A stretch of 64,000 nucleotides of DNA from Rhynchosporium graminicola (GCA_900074885.1 FJUW01000004.1:2089633-2153632); one strand, 5' to 3'. Counted from the first letter of the stretch, positions 1 through 12,508 are shown. Notes: generated from the letters alone by a model not told the origin. Translations and numbers: made by a program.

Positions 1-1772
1 TTCTTGTGAATATTAATAATTGACTTGGATGGCTAAGCAGTGGTCGATGGTTGATAGTGTAGTATGATAGGGTAGACCGGCGTTTGGAGATTCGTGGTCG
101 GTTGGATGAAATAACGTGACGATGCGATATGATTGCTTATGGGCGATCATTTTCTCGAGACTGATACAATGGAAATTTGCTTAGAGCGAGCATAGATTTT
201 CCATTGTTTGATTGATTCGCGCGAGAAAATTCCTCTATTCATGCCATTTGGCTGTGACCAGTGATGTAGCAGCATGATGTAAGAAGACGCAACGTAAGGC
301 AACGCATCGCGTTTACCCATCCATTAATCTAAAACGGGAAGTAGGTATATTATTCAGATATTAACACACTAGAAGACCAGAACTTACTTAGACTGTGCTA
401 TACACCGAAATGTCACAGCGCTCTCGCCAGTATTCATTCATCTCATTTCATGTTCTGAACAGTAAGCTAGAGCAGAAACGAGACTGGAATGAAGTATGAG
501 AATTGACTTCAGAAGCTTGATTTCTCATGTGGTGGAAAGCGAGATTCAATAGAAAATATTCGGGTTGATGATGAGTGAATAATAAATTTTGGAGATACTG
601 AGCCCGGACGGCGAGGTCGATTTTTTTTTTTTTTTCTTCGGGATTTTGATGGTAAAGTGTGTGACGAAATTGAGATTGAAATTCCGAGTACTGTAGTTCT
701 ATTTCCCGGGTCTCGGATGATGCTATTTGTGACTTGTGAAAGATATTGACGAGTTGCAAAAGTTATTTCGCACACGTACAGTAGCAGCCTACTGTAGCAG
801 GAATTGAAGGATTGGAGTTTAGGAATGATATACTGTAGTCGATTTATTGTAGTCGTTCCGGTGTGATATTCCCAGGTTCCCTTGAGACTGGTAATATATG
901 CCATTTTACAGCGCTAGCTTATAATGATGTTCAAACACCGCCTGTATGTTCTATTTGTCTCTTCAAAAAATTTGTAACGAGAGGTCCAGTGAGACATTTC
1001 TAGATCTATTGTAGTCTGTTTACCGCAACATTCCTTCGGTGGCATTAAGGCAGGATGTAAGATCATAATGCCTCGCTTCTCAAGTCAAAGAGAAGATGGA
1101 TTTTCCATCTATCACTTTGACTAGATGGTAGTCGATTGTCTCTAGGTGGTATATATTGATGGTATTTCGAAAAGGTATGATAATACACACGAATTTCATC
1201 GAGGGTTGACTTTATTGGTTACATTGTCCTTCAAACGCGGGGGTGGTTGAATGAATTGAGATCCGAGATGTGTGCAGGCGACTTGCAAGTAAACTTTACT
1301 TGAACACGTAAAAAATTCAGCTCGGGGGATATTCAGAATATATGTTCATTGGGCGGAAAATTGTAACGAAAGGTGAGGAAGAGGCGATATGGTGAGCGAT
1401 ATAGCCTGAACCAAAGATTTAGGAATGGAAAACATACGAAAGAATACCCTTCATTCTCGCTAGATCTATAAGCCCAAGACTCATTAAGATGCAAGGGGAT
1501 ACAAGGATATGTGACCCAACTACTGTAGGGGCGCATAGCTGAATGGACATAAGGCAAGATAAATCGTATATTTTTTCTTAGGATTGTATGTGTATACAAA
1601 AGCAAGTTTCGCTTCGTATCGTGCTTCATAGAGCATATCAAGCCCTGTCCCAAAATATCGATATGCACGCTGAAGCCAAAGACCTAGGAAATCATCTCAT
1701 CATATAGGAGCTCGAGTCTCACTCCTATTCATACATCTGCACTCCTCTCATTTTGAGTATACTATGTGTCTC
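1..1772. other. Left-edge intergenic region, no supported gene
   Basis: No reading frame here looks like a protein I know, and the open frames are short and of non-coding composition. Visible features are a 15-T run at 621-635 and the octamer TACTGTAG recurring at 689, 790, 831 and 1521. The last few hundred bases lie downstream of the peroxidase gene that starts at 3251 on the minus strand and probably hold its 3' UTR. Confidence 0.5.
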
Positions 1773-3251
1773 TTAGAAGAGACCCTTGGCACCTGGAAAC
1801 TGGCTGAATTGATCTTTGTTGATCTTTACCAACTTCTTGCAAGATAATGGAGCGAGGGCATTGTTAGTGATGCCATTAAGCTTCGACAGAAGAGCTCCAA
1901 GTTCACCCACAGTGCTCAGCAGCGTATCTGGCAAGAACTGGAAGACGCCCTGAAGAAGGAAGCAAGCGAGGTTATTACCCTCGAGCAGAGTAGCGCCGTT
2001 GAGGAGACCACCAGTGAGGTTCGTGATATCGATACCGGTGAATGTGTTAACCTTGCCGGTGTTTCCTCCAATGTTGAGGAATTGAGGATACCGTACGGCC
2101 GCGGCGAGGAGATCGCCGAGGAAGTACGGGATGGTGTACTCGTCGCCGATGGCGCGCTTGTACCAGTTCTCGGGAATGCGTTCGTGACCTTCAGTCCATT
2201 TGAAGTTTCCGCTCTCGCCGGTGATGGCGAAGAAGGATTTGAGGACTTCTTGGTTGAGACGACCTTCGGGAAACTCGGCGGACTTGTTACTCATGAAGCG
2301 GTAGATGAAAGTGTAAGCCGCGGGCTGGACTAAGAGACCTGCGAATGGTGCATTGAAGAACTGTGGGTTTTTCTCGATGGACTGTTGGAAGCGGGTAGCG
2401 CGGAATGGAGTCAGAACGCTGAGATCGTAGTTTGCTGTTGCGGCGTCGGGTTGTAGAGAAAACATCTCTTGGAATTGAGGAATGATGACCTTGTAGTCAT
2501 TGCCACTATACGAGTTTTAGTAGATATCATCTGAGGTGGAGTGAGATCAGGAGATACGTACTACTCGTAAAGATCTGGACGAGTGGGGCTAGCATCGCCC
2601 TCGTACTTGTTATGCGAGCCAGTGAGACCACCCGGGGTACCAAGCAGACCAAGAAGACTTTTGACCGATGGTGTTGGACCACCAATGGACCACGATGCGA
2701 GATTGCCATCAACGAGGGCACCATAAAGGGCGAGGAATCCACCAAGATCTTTACCCATTCCGAAAACCTTGTAGGTTCCATCGATGAATTGCTGAATGTT
2801 CGCAACACCGTTGTGAGGAATGTAGTTGTGGTTAGCCATGGCGTTCAAGCCGGGACACTATGAGGCAGTTAGCGACATGCATAACATAGAACAATTGCCT
2901 CGTTCTGGTATCTCTAACTTTCAAAAACCAGGGACACGAATCGTGATAGCGAAGGAGAAGGTGAGAATGCTAATGTCGACTTACTGGTCCACGCTGATCA
3001 CCGGTGTAGGTGTTTGGGTTGGTAGGAGGCTTGAATTCGTATTGGCCATGGGTGGAAACATACTGCTGAGCAGCATCGAATCCCGGAGCACGGCGTTGTG
3101 ACTGGAATTTAGCGACAGCAGCCTCAATATTCTCGCGAGCAGAAATTTCATTCTCTGCTCGAGCAGCGTACTCGATGGCAGCTGCTGGAAAAGCAACAAC
3201 TTCGGAGGCACAGAAGGCGAGAACGCCAACGATTGCGGGAGAGTATCTCAT
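1773..3251 (-). CDS. Secreted heme-thiolate peroxidase (chloroperoxidase/peroxygenase family)
   Basis: Three exons, 2985-3251, 2562-2857 and 1773-2505, join to a 431-residue protein. The introns are 127 and 56 bp with GTAAGT and GTACGT donors. The N-terminus is a signal peptide (MRYSPAIVGVLAFCASEVVA), so export is expected. The first splice rebuilds the family signature PCPGLNAMANHNYIPHNG at residues 89-106, in which the Cys is the heme ligand. EGDASPTR follows at 175-182; EGD rather than EHD is the form found in fungal peroxygenases, and its spacing from the Cys (85 residues) fits the Mg-binding motif of that group. The conserved block with SNKSAEFPEGRLNQEVLKSFF lies at 260-279. I could not assign the catalytic acid pair. 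Family members oxidise or halogenate small organics with H2O2; the substrate here is unknown. The gene stands alone. Confidence 0.88.
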
Positions 3252-3329
3252 GATGATTTAGATTAGGGATGAAAGAACTCTTGGATTCGGACGTCAATGA
3301 GGCTTAGAAACCTCGAGGAGAACTCTGAC

Positions 3330-3337
3330 TTTATATA
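3330..3337 (-). promoter_or_regulatory. TATA box of the peroxidase gene
   Basis: On the minus strand this reads TATATAAA, 79-86 bp upstream of the peroxidase ATG at 3251, a normal distance for a strongly regulated fungal secreted-enzyme gene. Assignment is by position and consensus only. Confidence 0.4.
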
Positions 3338-6300
3338 CGTGCCGTTAAAGAAGTACCATCGGCATTCTTGGGTTAGAGCAGATCTGCCTCAAGGCCAATG
3401 ATCTGCATGAGAGAAAGTAAACATCCTTAGCTCTTGTGGGTTTTGGTTTTCAGCCCACCCCCCTAATATTACATAGCCTGGCTCGTCTGGGCACCATAGA
3501 AGCTTGAGGCTGCTGTGACTCAGCTCCGACCGAGGATTTTGAGGGAAAACCATAGAGAAATTAATGACTATGGTCATGTTCAATGATCAGCCAAAGCGCT
3601 ATGTATACCTACTATGATTCCTGCACATGTATAGTGACTGGTTGAAGCAGTCCGGGGCGTCCAAATTCATCTCATCTCTTCTCATCTCATCTCCTTTGGT
3701 AACTCATGCTCATGGCAGATGCGTATTGGGCAATGATCTGGGTGGTCTGCAGTTGCAAAAGGAATACTATTACCTCAGCTGCTGCCAGAACTACTGTAGA
3801 TCCATCTCGGCTAATCTGACCACTCATAGGGCTGAATTTTAGTAGGAACATGAGAGTATTATTGCTCTCATGCGAACGTAAAGGTGGAACAACCGGCCTG
3901 CGAGTATCCGGATCAGATTAGCAATTGTGCCCTCACGTATCGTAATCGTGTTCTTGATCAATAGATTTGGGTGTATTCAAGTATGATTTAATCACTTATT
4001 TACATGTAAATAATGCGAGGGACTCATTTGATGTTCCTTCGGTCTAATGTTATCCCGTCCCGGATCTACTAATCTTCTGGCAGCAGCTGAGGAGATACTC
4101 CTGACCATTGCTTTGGCGTCGTGGCTAATTATTGACACTTATCGAATCAACAGGTTTGGATTAACCACAATAAAACACTAGAGACAGCTTTAAGTCAGAT
4201 AAGGTTAAGATATACTTCTGAGAACTTCCCGCCCGGTCTTTTAGGCAGGTGTCTTACAGCCACAATTTACTAAAGGGGATTCTGACAGCGCCTGACCCTG
4301 GTAGCCTCGGTCCAAGGTGGGTCATGGCGATGACTTCCTTTTGCCCCGAAGCGGAGAACTCGATCATTTGAGACGCTTGTCTATTTCTTATCAAGGACAG
4401 AGTCGAAAGGAGTACAGCCTTGTTCAGCTAGACCGAGAAGGTTTAGATAAACGGAACGTTTAACAACACAAAATCACGCCAGACGCAAGTGGAGGCGACA
4501 AGATAAAGATAGAAGATGGACCAAGTCAAAACGAAGTATATGAAAAAACAAGTAAATGACATCATGTCCGAAATGAGGTTCAGGAGTTCAGAAAGCTCTC
4601 TCAACCATTTCTCCGAAGAACAATCGTTTATCGACGATGCAAAATCCGATGAAAACATATTGAACGATCTCCCGTGCCAGATGCTGGCAGAAAGGTCGAC
4701 TACCTTTCCCCGTAGACATCCCCGCAGGTAGACTCGAGGGCTGGCCCTGATGTCCACAAATATTGGGCTGCTTGTTGTTGATCCGAACTCCTCATAGGCC
4801 TCTCTGTGCAGCTGAGATCTCATCTTTCTGTTCAGATGTCTCATTTCTGGGTGGGAAATAATCTACAGATTTTGCTACTGCGAATCCGTGGATCCATGTG
4901 CTTGGTGCTCACATCTCTGTCTCCAAGCAGAAACTTTGATTATTCCGACTACAGGCTCAGTGTCTGTATTGTCCTTCATTTCGCTGTCCAGAAGTGTTTC
5001 GCAATCTGTACTGTGGAAGGTCTGTTATTGCCTGGTATCCGACTAAGCGATAGAACAATAACATTCTTCCGGAAAAGTCAATACTAACTAGGAAAGGACG
5101 GTCCCTCCAAATTCGTTAATTGTGGCGTCCACTCCATTTCAGGCTTCAAACCTATTGAATGCATGAATGACCTGCGTGAGAATGAAGGAAAAGGCGCACT
5201 TCTTTCCGCCACTAGGCCTTATGACAGACAAGTGCGAAGCTATATTGGTCTTCTGGTCTTCACGATCGGGCCACGATCTGGACTCGACCTCTGGAGCAAC
5301 GGGATGAGACACAAAAGAGATCAGCACAGCTAGCAGCGAAGCTATCACTGCCTCAATAGTTGTGGTCCTGCTCCAACAATTATGTAAACGATGATAATCC
5401 AGTAAGACAACCGAGGCATCGCGGATATGGAAAAGAAAATAGATGTACCCCTCTTCACCAGTCGTGCTTCACCGATCCCGTGGGAAGACTCATACACTTG
5501 CTGGTAATGTTTACCTGCTGGGTTCTGAACTTCTGCCATATAGATCAAGAGTGGGATTGAGGTTGAGGGCAAATATGCGTAGTATGATCAAACGACTGAA
5601 ATGGTGACGATAAGCAGAAATGAAGATATACTGTCCTAGACCATGAGTATGAAGAATCGGGATAGGGGAGAGAACTTGCTCTATTTTTACTGTGTTGACA
5701 TCTCGTTTCATGTTGTGAGAATTCCATTCCCCTTGTTTGGTCAGTCCACGATCATCCTTATCCTCTACCAGCCCGCGGAACGCTTGCCCCACGCCCTGGG
5801 GTCTGGATAACATCACAATAACCATCAGTCTTTGCCAATGAATTGACCATCTGGTTTGGTAGGTACGGAGGGTTTACCCCGACGTTCTTCACGATGATGA
5901 TGCTGAGGTTGATGCTACTCCGTGGTAGCTGAGAGACACGGGACGCCATAGGACGCCGCAGGGGCACTGACGCGGTACTTATACTGTATCCCCAAGAAGC
6001 TCAGCTCGGCTCTGCGCCCCGCTGTCAAACAACATCGACGACTTCCGCAGCATCACATCTATAGCCCCAAATAATCCGAAGGCCGGTCCAAACAGATCGT
6101 ACAATGATCAAATGAATTCACGATGACCTCTCTACGCAAAAGTGTACTCATCCTCACTTCGTCGGACGATATAAAGGAGCCATGGAGCGCCCCCAATCCT
6201 ACCAGTCTCGTGCCTTGTTCAAGTTTGCCATGATGTAGCCGACGAATATACTTCATCGTTCCCGTATATGCAGTGTCTCTATGTACGTCCAGCTTGGGAG

Positions 6301-6523
6301 ATAGACAGCTAGGTTGGTATGTAGGTAGGTGGGGGAAGGTAGGAGTTCAGCCTTCCTTCGCATGGTATATTCCTGTTCTATCTTTCTATGTATCTTTCCA
6401 TCGCTCCTTCTCACATGTTCAACAGCCTGACGGCTGCCGGCGCATTCGAAAAAAACGCAGAGAACATTCTTCGGTCGGAGTGAAGATGAGAATCTGCGGC
6501 TCCCTTGATGCATACTCAGCGCA
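3338..6523. other. 3.2-kb region without a confident gene
   Basis: Open frames include one of 133 codons on the minus strand (4443-4844), one of 71 codons on the plus strand overlapping it (4516-4731), and several overlapping minus-strand frames between 5139 and 5967. Two of the last group (5345-5572 and 5139-5348) contain hydrophobic stretches that could be membrane segments (SYWIIIVYIIVGAG; SLLAVLISFVS). I could not join them into a gene with convincing splice sites and recognise no family. They may be a decayed small membrane protein or chance frames. Confidence 0.3.
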
Positions 6524-7710
6524 ATGGACCGCGATAGCCTCACTTTCGACAGCTGTGCTTTCATCGCCAGTCTCTTCCTCCTGCACACAGGTGCTGTCCT
6601 ATTCACGACAAATACGGCTATACTCGCACGACGATGCGGCATACCCCAGGCGTTCGTTGCTTTACTCACTGCAGGAGCAGAATGGGAAGAGGTATATCAC
6701 TCAGCCGCTGGCCCCAGCCATTCGCTGATAGGAACACCAGCTTGCGATAGTAATTGCATGTATCATCTAGAAGCGACCAACTCTCGCTCTAGGAAATGTT
6801 GTCGGTGCCAGTATATCGAATGTAACGGGTGCCTTTCCCTAGGAATACTCTTCAACCAAGACACCCTTCGATTTGATATCAGTGCGAAGATATATTCGGG
6901 GGTGTTGGTCGTTGTGTCGACGCTATTCGCAATTATTGCATTTACGGAATTTTTGGATTTTGCTGGAGGGGTATTCTTCATCTTCACATTCCCGGTGTAT
7001 ATCGCGTCGATTTGCTTGGCGATTTACGATGGGATACTGGCTCCTACACCTAAAGAAGGAGAAGCAGATGCGGAGAAGGATCTCGAACCAGTACCAATTC
7101 CCAATACCAACCACCAAGTACTACATATTTCGATAGATCCATCTGTATTGCAATGCCACCCAACAGAAAATTCTCATCTTCTGCCCACACACTCTCAACC
7201 TTCCGCACCAGTCGAAACACCAGGAGCAGCATTTCCCAGTCACCATTTTTTCTCTAGTTATTACTGGTCTTTCCGCCATGCTCATAGCTGCATATTGGCT
7301 GTCATAATCCGCAGCCTCGCTTTCCAGCCTCTTTCAAATTTCACACACTCTTATTGGCATTACGCTCCCAGAGAAGATCAAAGCAATAATTGAGTGCTGG
7401 CGAAGACACACGACTTCCATGACAGCCACAACAGTAGGCTCGAATATGTTTCTGCTGACTCTTTGCATTGGGATGGTACTTTGTAAATGGAAGTCAAGCC
7501 AATGCCGATACTGATCCTCACTGGCCACATTCACCTGGTACCAGCTTACTCGCCAATAATCTTGTAGCCTTTGAAGTCTGGACTGTTTGGGCTTGCTCAA
7601 TCTTATTGATGCTCATTACTTTTATCGGAGCAAAGAGGTGGTTGGGAGGCTTACTTTTTGGTCTCTACCTTACGTTCATCGGCGTTGAATTGACCTTTTA
7701 CAGAAGGTAA
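6524..7710 (+). pseudogene. Decayed Ca2+/cation exchanger (CaCA superfamily-like)
   Basis: The start reads as a membrane antiporter, with FIASLFLLHTGAVLFTTNTA, then ALLTAGAEWEE at the end of exon 1. A GTATAT donor at 6692 and a CAG acceptor ending at 6740 give an exon beginning LAIVIACII. The next codon is TAG (6768-6770). The frame then runs on into the first alpha-repeat core ALGNVVGASISNVTGAF, shifts by one base at about 6833-6839, and continues SLGILFNQ plus several membrane segments. The second alpha-repeat is present but scattered over frames: GLSAMLIAAYWLS, then a TAA at 7305-7307, then MTATTVGSNMFLLTLC. The last membrane segments (7555-7710, ending VELTFYRR) are in another frame again. 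Two stops and at least two shifts rule out a working exchanger unless the assembly is wrong. Family assignment is by motif memory. Confidence 0.72.
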
Positions 7711-8018
7711 AGCCAAAATTCAATGTCTTATTCTCACAATGCTAGAAGCTGAGCAATCGAACTGAGACCACTCAAATTACCTGAATGGAGTTCGCTCATA
7801 TCTCGGCAGGCTTGCACATTTCTCTTCCTGCCACGGTGCGATTTGAGACATTTCCATCGCGCTTCTCGTTCTGATATGGATGCACATTCCAGACAGTGAT
7901 TGAAGACATTCGCGTCCGTGACTCCCCTTAAATACAATACAACTTCTCATCTCATCACTTCAACCCCTCATCATCTCTTCTTACTCTCTTTCACATTACA
8001 TTCCGTTCCTCAGCGATC
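7711..8018. promoter_or_regulatory. Upstream region of the secreted Cys-rich gene
   Basis: This 308-bp gap has C/T-rich tracts in its last 80 bases (for example cttcaacccctcatcatctc), typical of fungal promoters just before the ATG at 8019. No specific factor site could be assigned. Confidence 0.35.
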
Positions 8019-10040
8019 ATGAAGTTCAAGATCCTTACACTGCCGACCCTGGCACTCGCCCAGCTAGGCGCCATGCTCTTCGAGCCCATGAACAGCCTCT
8101 GCGTCGTCTACACCGTAGAAGAGAAACCAATCCACATCAGCACCTGTTTCCCCTCTAGCACTGTAGCTACTATTGCTGGCTGCACTACCACGATCCCTTC
8201 CGCGACCTGCATCGATACCACTATCACTGAGTCTCACACTCTGAATCCGCCAAGTCATACAAACGTCCCTGCTCCTGCTCCTACTCCGGCGGACGACCCG
8301 GTTTTTGAGTATACGACTATCACAACGAGCGTGTTAACGACTTTTTGTCCTAGCCCAACGACTTTCATCCATGGTACTAAGACTTACACGATTACGGAGG
8401 CTACGGCGCTTACGATTACTGGTAAGGCGGTCCTCTTTCCACCGAGTTTTTCTGGGTCCCAGCTAATCTTTGACGTAGATTGTCCATGTACCTATACAAG
8501 AACAAAAGACAGTTCGGAGATCGCGACGACGACGCCTGTCTCGCCACCTGCAACAACACCAGTCGTACCACCCCCGGAGTCCATTCCTGCGGATCAATCT
8601 ACTAGCCTGGTACTTTCTACTTATTACTCGGCAACTGGTGTTCCTTCGAGGTCGGTGGAGATCCCAGTGCCTTCTTCTGGGCCCCGTACGATTCCCTCGA
8701 GCTCGACTGAGGTGCTCTTGCTACCTAGCGCCTCTGCTTTATCGTCAACCTTGGTAGATATTCTGATATCTTCAAGTGTTGTGATTATCCCGTCCAGCAC
8801 AGAGAATGTTCCTTCACCAACTCCAACAGGTAATTTGTTCCCTTACTACTTCTTCTCCAATGGTAGACTTCTTCTCCAATAGTAGAACGGCGCTCATATT
8901 CACATACAGAGGACTCATGCGCATTCATCTACTTTCCCGGCGAGTATCCCACAGAAATCGGTAACGGGACGCTAGCAAACCTTCCAACTCCCGCTGTTTA
9001 CACATATAATGAAATTACCTACTCCTTTGGATTCCTCGGAAAAACTTTCGGTGACAAGGCCTACGCGGAGAAAAACCACGAACCAACCCCAACAGATGGC
9101 TTCGCATACTATCAAGTCCCCAACAGCATCCTTCCAGCCACAGACGAGTGCTCCAACTTTGGCTATCTATACCACGTTGACTCGGGTCTGTGTGTCACCG
9201 CGAATGCAACCAGCAACGGTGAGGGTCCTAAATTTGACGGTAGTGAACTAGTACTTGAACCCTGTGGCCTCTGCGCTGGTAAACCAGACATCGATCAGCG
9301 CTTCTGCGTCGCCTCAACCGAAGGTATAGCGAATCGTGATCGTCCATACCAATGCCTGTTTTTCTATGGCGACTTCGTCAACCCGTTGCCTTACTACGGC
9401 ACTGTCTATGGAGAGGGTCCGGATTTGGCGGTTGCGACTCTCAATGCCGGTCCAGGCGATTGTATTTGGCTTTTGTTTCCCCAACCAACTTGTCCAGAAG
9501 GCTTTGATTTGACGAGTGATCCTAATAATTGCGGTTCTTGCGGTAATATTGTAAGTATTTATTCAGTCCCCTATTAACTTCCACCCGTTTGTCCGTCTCA
9601 TGCATCGCCTGGTATAAGATCTTCGCAGACTAACACATCCTCAGTGCCCTACCGGTGACTCCTGCACCAACAGCGTGTGCACGACACTGCCCGCGCCCGG
9701 ACCACTCTTATGCGAATCGGGCCAGGAGGCTTACAAATGCGAAGTAAATCAACTCGCCGCATGTGGAGCTCATACTGCCTGTTTCTGCCTCGCATCGGAC
9801 GCCGGTAACGCCTTCTGCGCCGACACTGTTAATGGAAGCTGTGGGGGCCCCCCAGGCTGTACCACTACCTCTGATTGCGGCGATGGTCTCTTCTGCGCGG
9901 TTGGCACTTGCTGTGGCTACGGAATCTGTCTTTCTGCCACTACATGTGCTAATCCAAGGAACTTCCGCACTATGGTCAAATTGGATCCTTCGGTGGATAG
10001 TGTTTTCACCAAGGGTACTGGTCCACAGAAAAGGATCTGA
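8019..10040 (+). CDS. Secreted Ser/Thr-rich, Cys-rich surface protein, Stig1-like motif
   Basis: Four exons, 8019-8421, 8479-8829, 8910-9550 and 9645-10040, join in frame to 596 residues. The introns are 57, 80 and 94 bp with GTAAGG, GTAATT and GTAAGT donors. A signal peptide starts the protein (MKFKILTLPTLALAQLGAML). Residues about 95-250 are a Thr/Ser/Pro-rich stalk that includes the splice-built motif TITDCPCTYT, seen in fungal wall proteins. The middle (about 252-440) is a Cys-poor folded region. The C-terminal part is Cys-rich: DPNNCGSCGN followed by CPTGDSC resembles Stig1-type modules, then many further Cys pairs. There is no clear GPI signal or membrane anchor, so secretion or wall association by disulfides is likely. 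Function is unknown; adhesion, wall structure or host interaction are possible. The first intron is a multiple of three without stops, so retention would also be translatable. Confidence 0.8.
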
Positions 10041-11248
10041 TCTTCCCACGGGAGATGGTCATGATTGGTGTTTTCTTACTTCAATCGTTCATTAGGCGTT
10101 GTTTCATGAAATATATTGATGTATGATTACTCGGAGACTGTTGGACAAAGCTGCAGTTATCAATTGGTATTCAATTCAAATTCCACGATTTTCTCGATCT
10201 ACATATCCTCGAGGGAAACTTACGATTATGATTCTCATTGATTTAACACAACATGCGTATGAAGTTTCGATCTCATTTCTTGGAACGCAACAACCGGACT
10301 GTATCTTCAGGCTTCAGCCAGCCATACAACACCGCACTACATCGAGGCTATCGTAATTCGTGAACGGACGTCTCTGGATGCCCTACTAAATGTACCAAAA
10401 CTAAATTACCTATGAATTCTGATCGTGACAAGACATTTGGATTCCGTACAAAACACTATAGTTCAATGTAAAAAACTATTAACTAGTAATCCCTCCGTCT
10501 CGACTAATACACTCTTCAGATATCGATTGAATTTTAGTTGATAGATTTTATCATCCTACGTGTTTACTAATATATTTTAGTAGGGTGGACCGGGCTTACG
10601 GAGACGTCCGTCACAAATCCGAAAAGCCTCGCATGGTAGTAGATCGATCGATCATAACAACTTTAAGCGAAAACAGCCATGCCCCTCCACCTTAGTCGCC
10701 CGATAACTCGGCTACCTGTGGCATTGACTGGGCACTTGCTCCATGGAATCTTTAGAGAAGGGGGATGTCGTGGATGAGCACTTGAATGTTTATGGTGTGG
10801 AAGGATTGAAAGTTGCTGGTATGTTCTCTTCTTTGGCTCTTGAATCAGTGAGGGGTACTAATGGTATCAGATTCATCGATCGTGATTAAGATGGTTGGGG
10901 CCAACATATATTCGACTGCTTTGCTTGTTAAAGAGAAAGCTACTGAGATTATTCTAAAGGAGCTGATGGGATTGTAGGTGGGAAAGATGTAACATGATGG
11001 GATGCACTTCACCGGATGTCTTATAGAAGGGGGCAATGTCAAGCATTTTTGTTTCCCTTCCGCAAAGGTCAGAGTACGTGGTAATCGTTCATACCCTTTT
11101 GTTGGTTTCTACATGAATTAGTCCGAAGAGTATTTTTTGTCTCGCTCTTTCCGTCCAATCATTTTTTAGACAATCAAATTCATCCATAAAGTCGTCAATG
11201 GACCAGCCTTTTTTATCTAGCCCCCAACGCCCACAATACCACAAGAAT
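10041..11248. other. Intergenic, no supported gene
   Basis: About 1.2 kb between the 3' ends of the Cys-rich gene (+) and the dehydrogenase (-), so both 3' UTRs lie here. Short AT-rich open frames are present but none has coding character or a recognisable domain. Confidence 0.45.
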
Positions 11249-12508
11249 TTACAGTCCATACACATCAACAGAGTTTTTCTCCCAGGCCTCCTGCCCAGCA
11301 GAATCCTTTGCCTTCTTTCCCTTCACACTCCTCCTCCTCTTCACAATCAATCCTTCACCAGTCTTGTCTCCCAACTTTCCCTTCCTAACAAACTCTCTCT
11401 GTAACCACTCAACATGCTCTTCTCCCTTGGCACCCCAAAAGCAATCACTTCCCCTCGTGTTCGGCAGGCGACTTTTCTCGCTCTTTAGCACAGTATCAAG
11501 TCCAACCTCATCCATCATCTCACAAACCCCTTTCTCCGAACCAAAGAAATCCCGGAACAGAACATCGACTTCCTCCGGATCAGCCTGGCCTTCACTTAGG
11601 ATCTTCAAAGTATCTTTCTTCACAGCGCTCTATATACGTGGGAAGATCATGCTCTTAATTCCTCCACCCGGAACAGCGATAGGCTTCAAGCCCATACCTT
11701 TCATCTCCCCCGCAAGAAACAGTATGACAGAAGGAGAAGTATATCCACAACTCATCATCTCAACACACTTATTCTTTGGTGGAATATAATACAGCGTGTT
11801 CAACACCCTCTCCTTATTCGACACCTCGCCAACCAACTCCTGGCTCCTAAACCCCTCACTATTCGTAGCAATCACCACATCTTTCGCAACTATGCGATCA
11901 AGTTGTCCCAACAAACTGATTTTGACTTCTAAATCCTCGGGCACAGCTTCGATGACCATCCAAGCGTTCTGGACCACATCTTCGAGTGTAGACGAGATAG
12001 ATACATGGCCTGGTTGTGTTCCGTTTTCCGCACAGTATGTAGCCAGTTCACCAGCTATGAAAGCACGACTTGATTTCAGAGCTGAGGGTGAAGTGTCGTA
12101 TAGTGCCACGGGACGAGATCTCGATGCCCAGAGGACGGCGAGGCGTCGACCTAGAACGCCTGCCCCGATGATGCAGACGGGCCTGTCTTCGAGGGAGGCG
12201 GGAGGTGTCCATTTTGGAACTGAATTTGACTCTGCGGGCTCATAAGCGGAGGTTTGTGGCTTGACCAATTGTGCTGCTGTTTCGAAGTCTCTGCTTTGCT
12301 TGTTGATGTTTGATTGTTGGCGGTGCTGGTGGAAGAGGCGAATTTGCCGGTTCTTGTGCTGAGGCTGTGGTTGAAAGAGTGCGCTTGGAATTGAGGCGTA
12401 GTTGGGGAGAGTGGCTGCTGAGCGGAGAAGGCGATTAGGTCTTGCTACTCTTGGAATTGGTTTGGGAGATAAAATAGAAGTGGTAGAGAGAGTTTTGAAA
12501 GAAGCCAT
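11249..12508 (-). pseudogene. 3-hydroxyacyl-CoA dehydrogenase-like, interrupted by one in-frame TAG
   Basis: From ATG 12508 (an upstream in-frame ATG exists at 12628) the protein has an Arg/Ser-rich leader like a mitochondrial presequence, then the NAD-binding fold with PVCIIGAGVLGRRLAVLWAS, followed by TLYYIPPKNKCVEMM and the C-terminal helical domain. At 11630-11632 the codon is TAG in the context FPRI-stop-SAVKKDTLKIL. The same frame then continues without a break for 126 codons to a normal stop at 11249 (LFRDFFGSEKGVCEMMDEVG, HVEWLQREFVRKGKLGDKTG). As I recall the family, this position is Trp (RIW-A/S-A), so TGG to TAG, a G-to-A transition, explains it. No sensible intron removes the stop. 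If translated only to the TAG, the product would lack the C-terminal dimerisation/substrate domain. Alternatives are a sequencing error or readthrough. Confidence 0.75.

Noticed and set aside
4443..4844. 133-codon minus-strand frame with a hydrophobic C-terminus
   Set aside because: A competing plus-strand frame overlaps it, no homology is visible and no regulatory context supports it.
6253..6669. 138- and 151-codon overlapping frames on both strands
   Set aside because: They overlap the start of the exchanger relic and look like chance frames.
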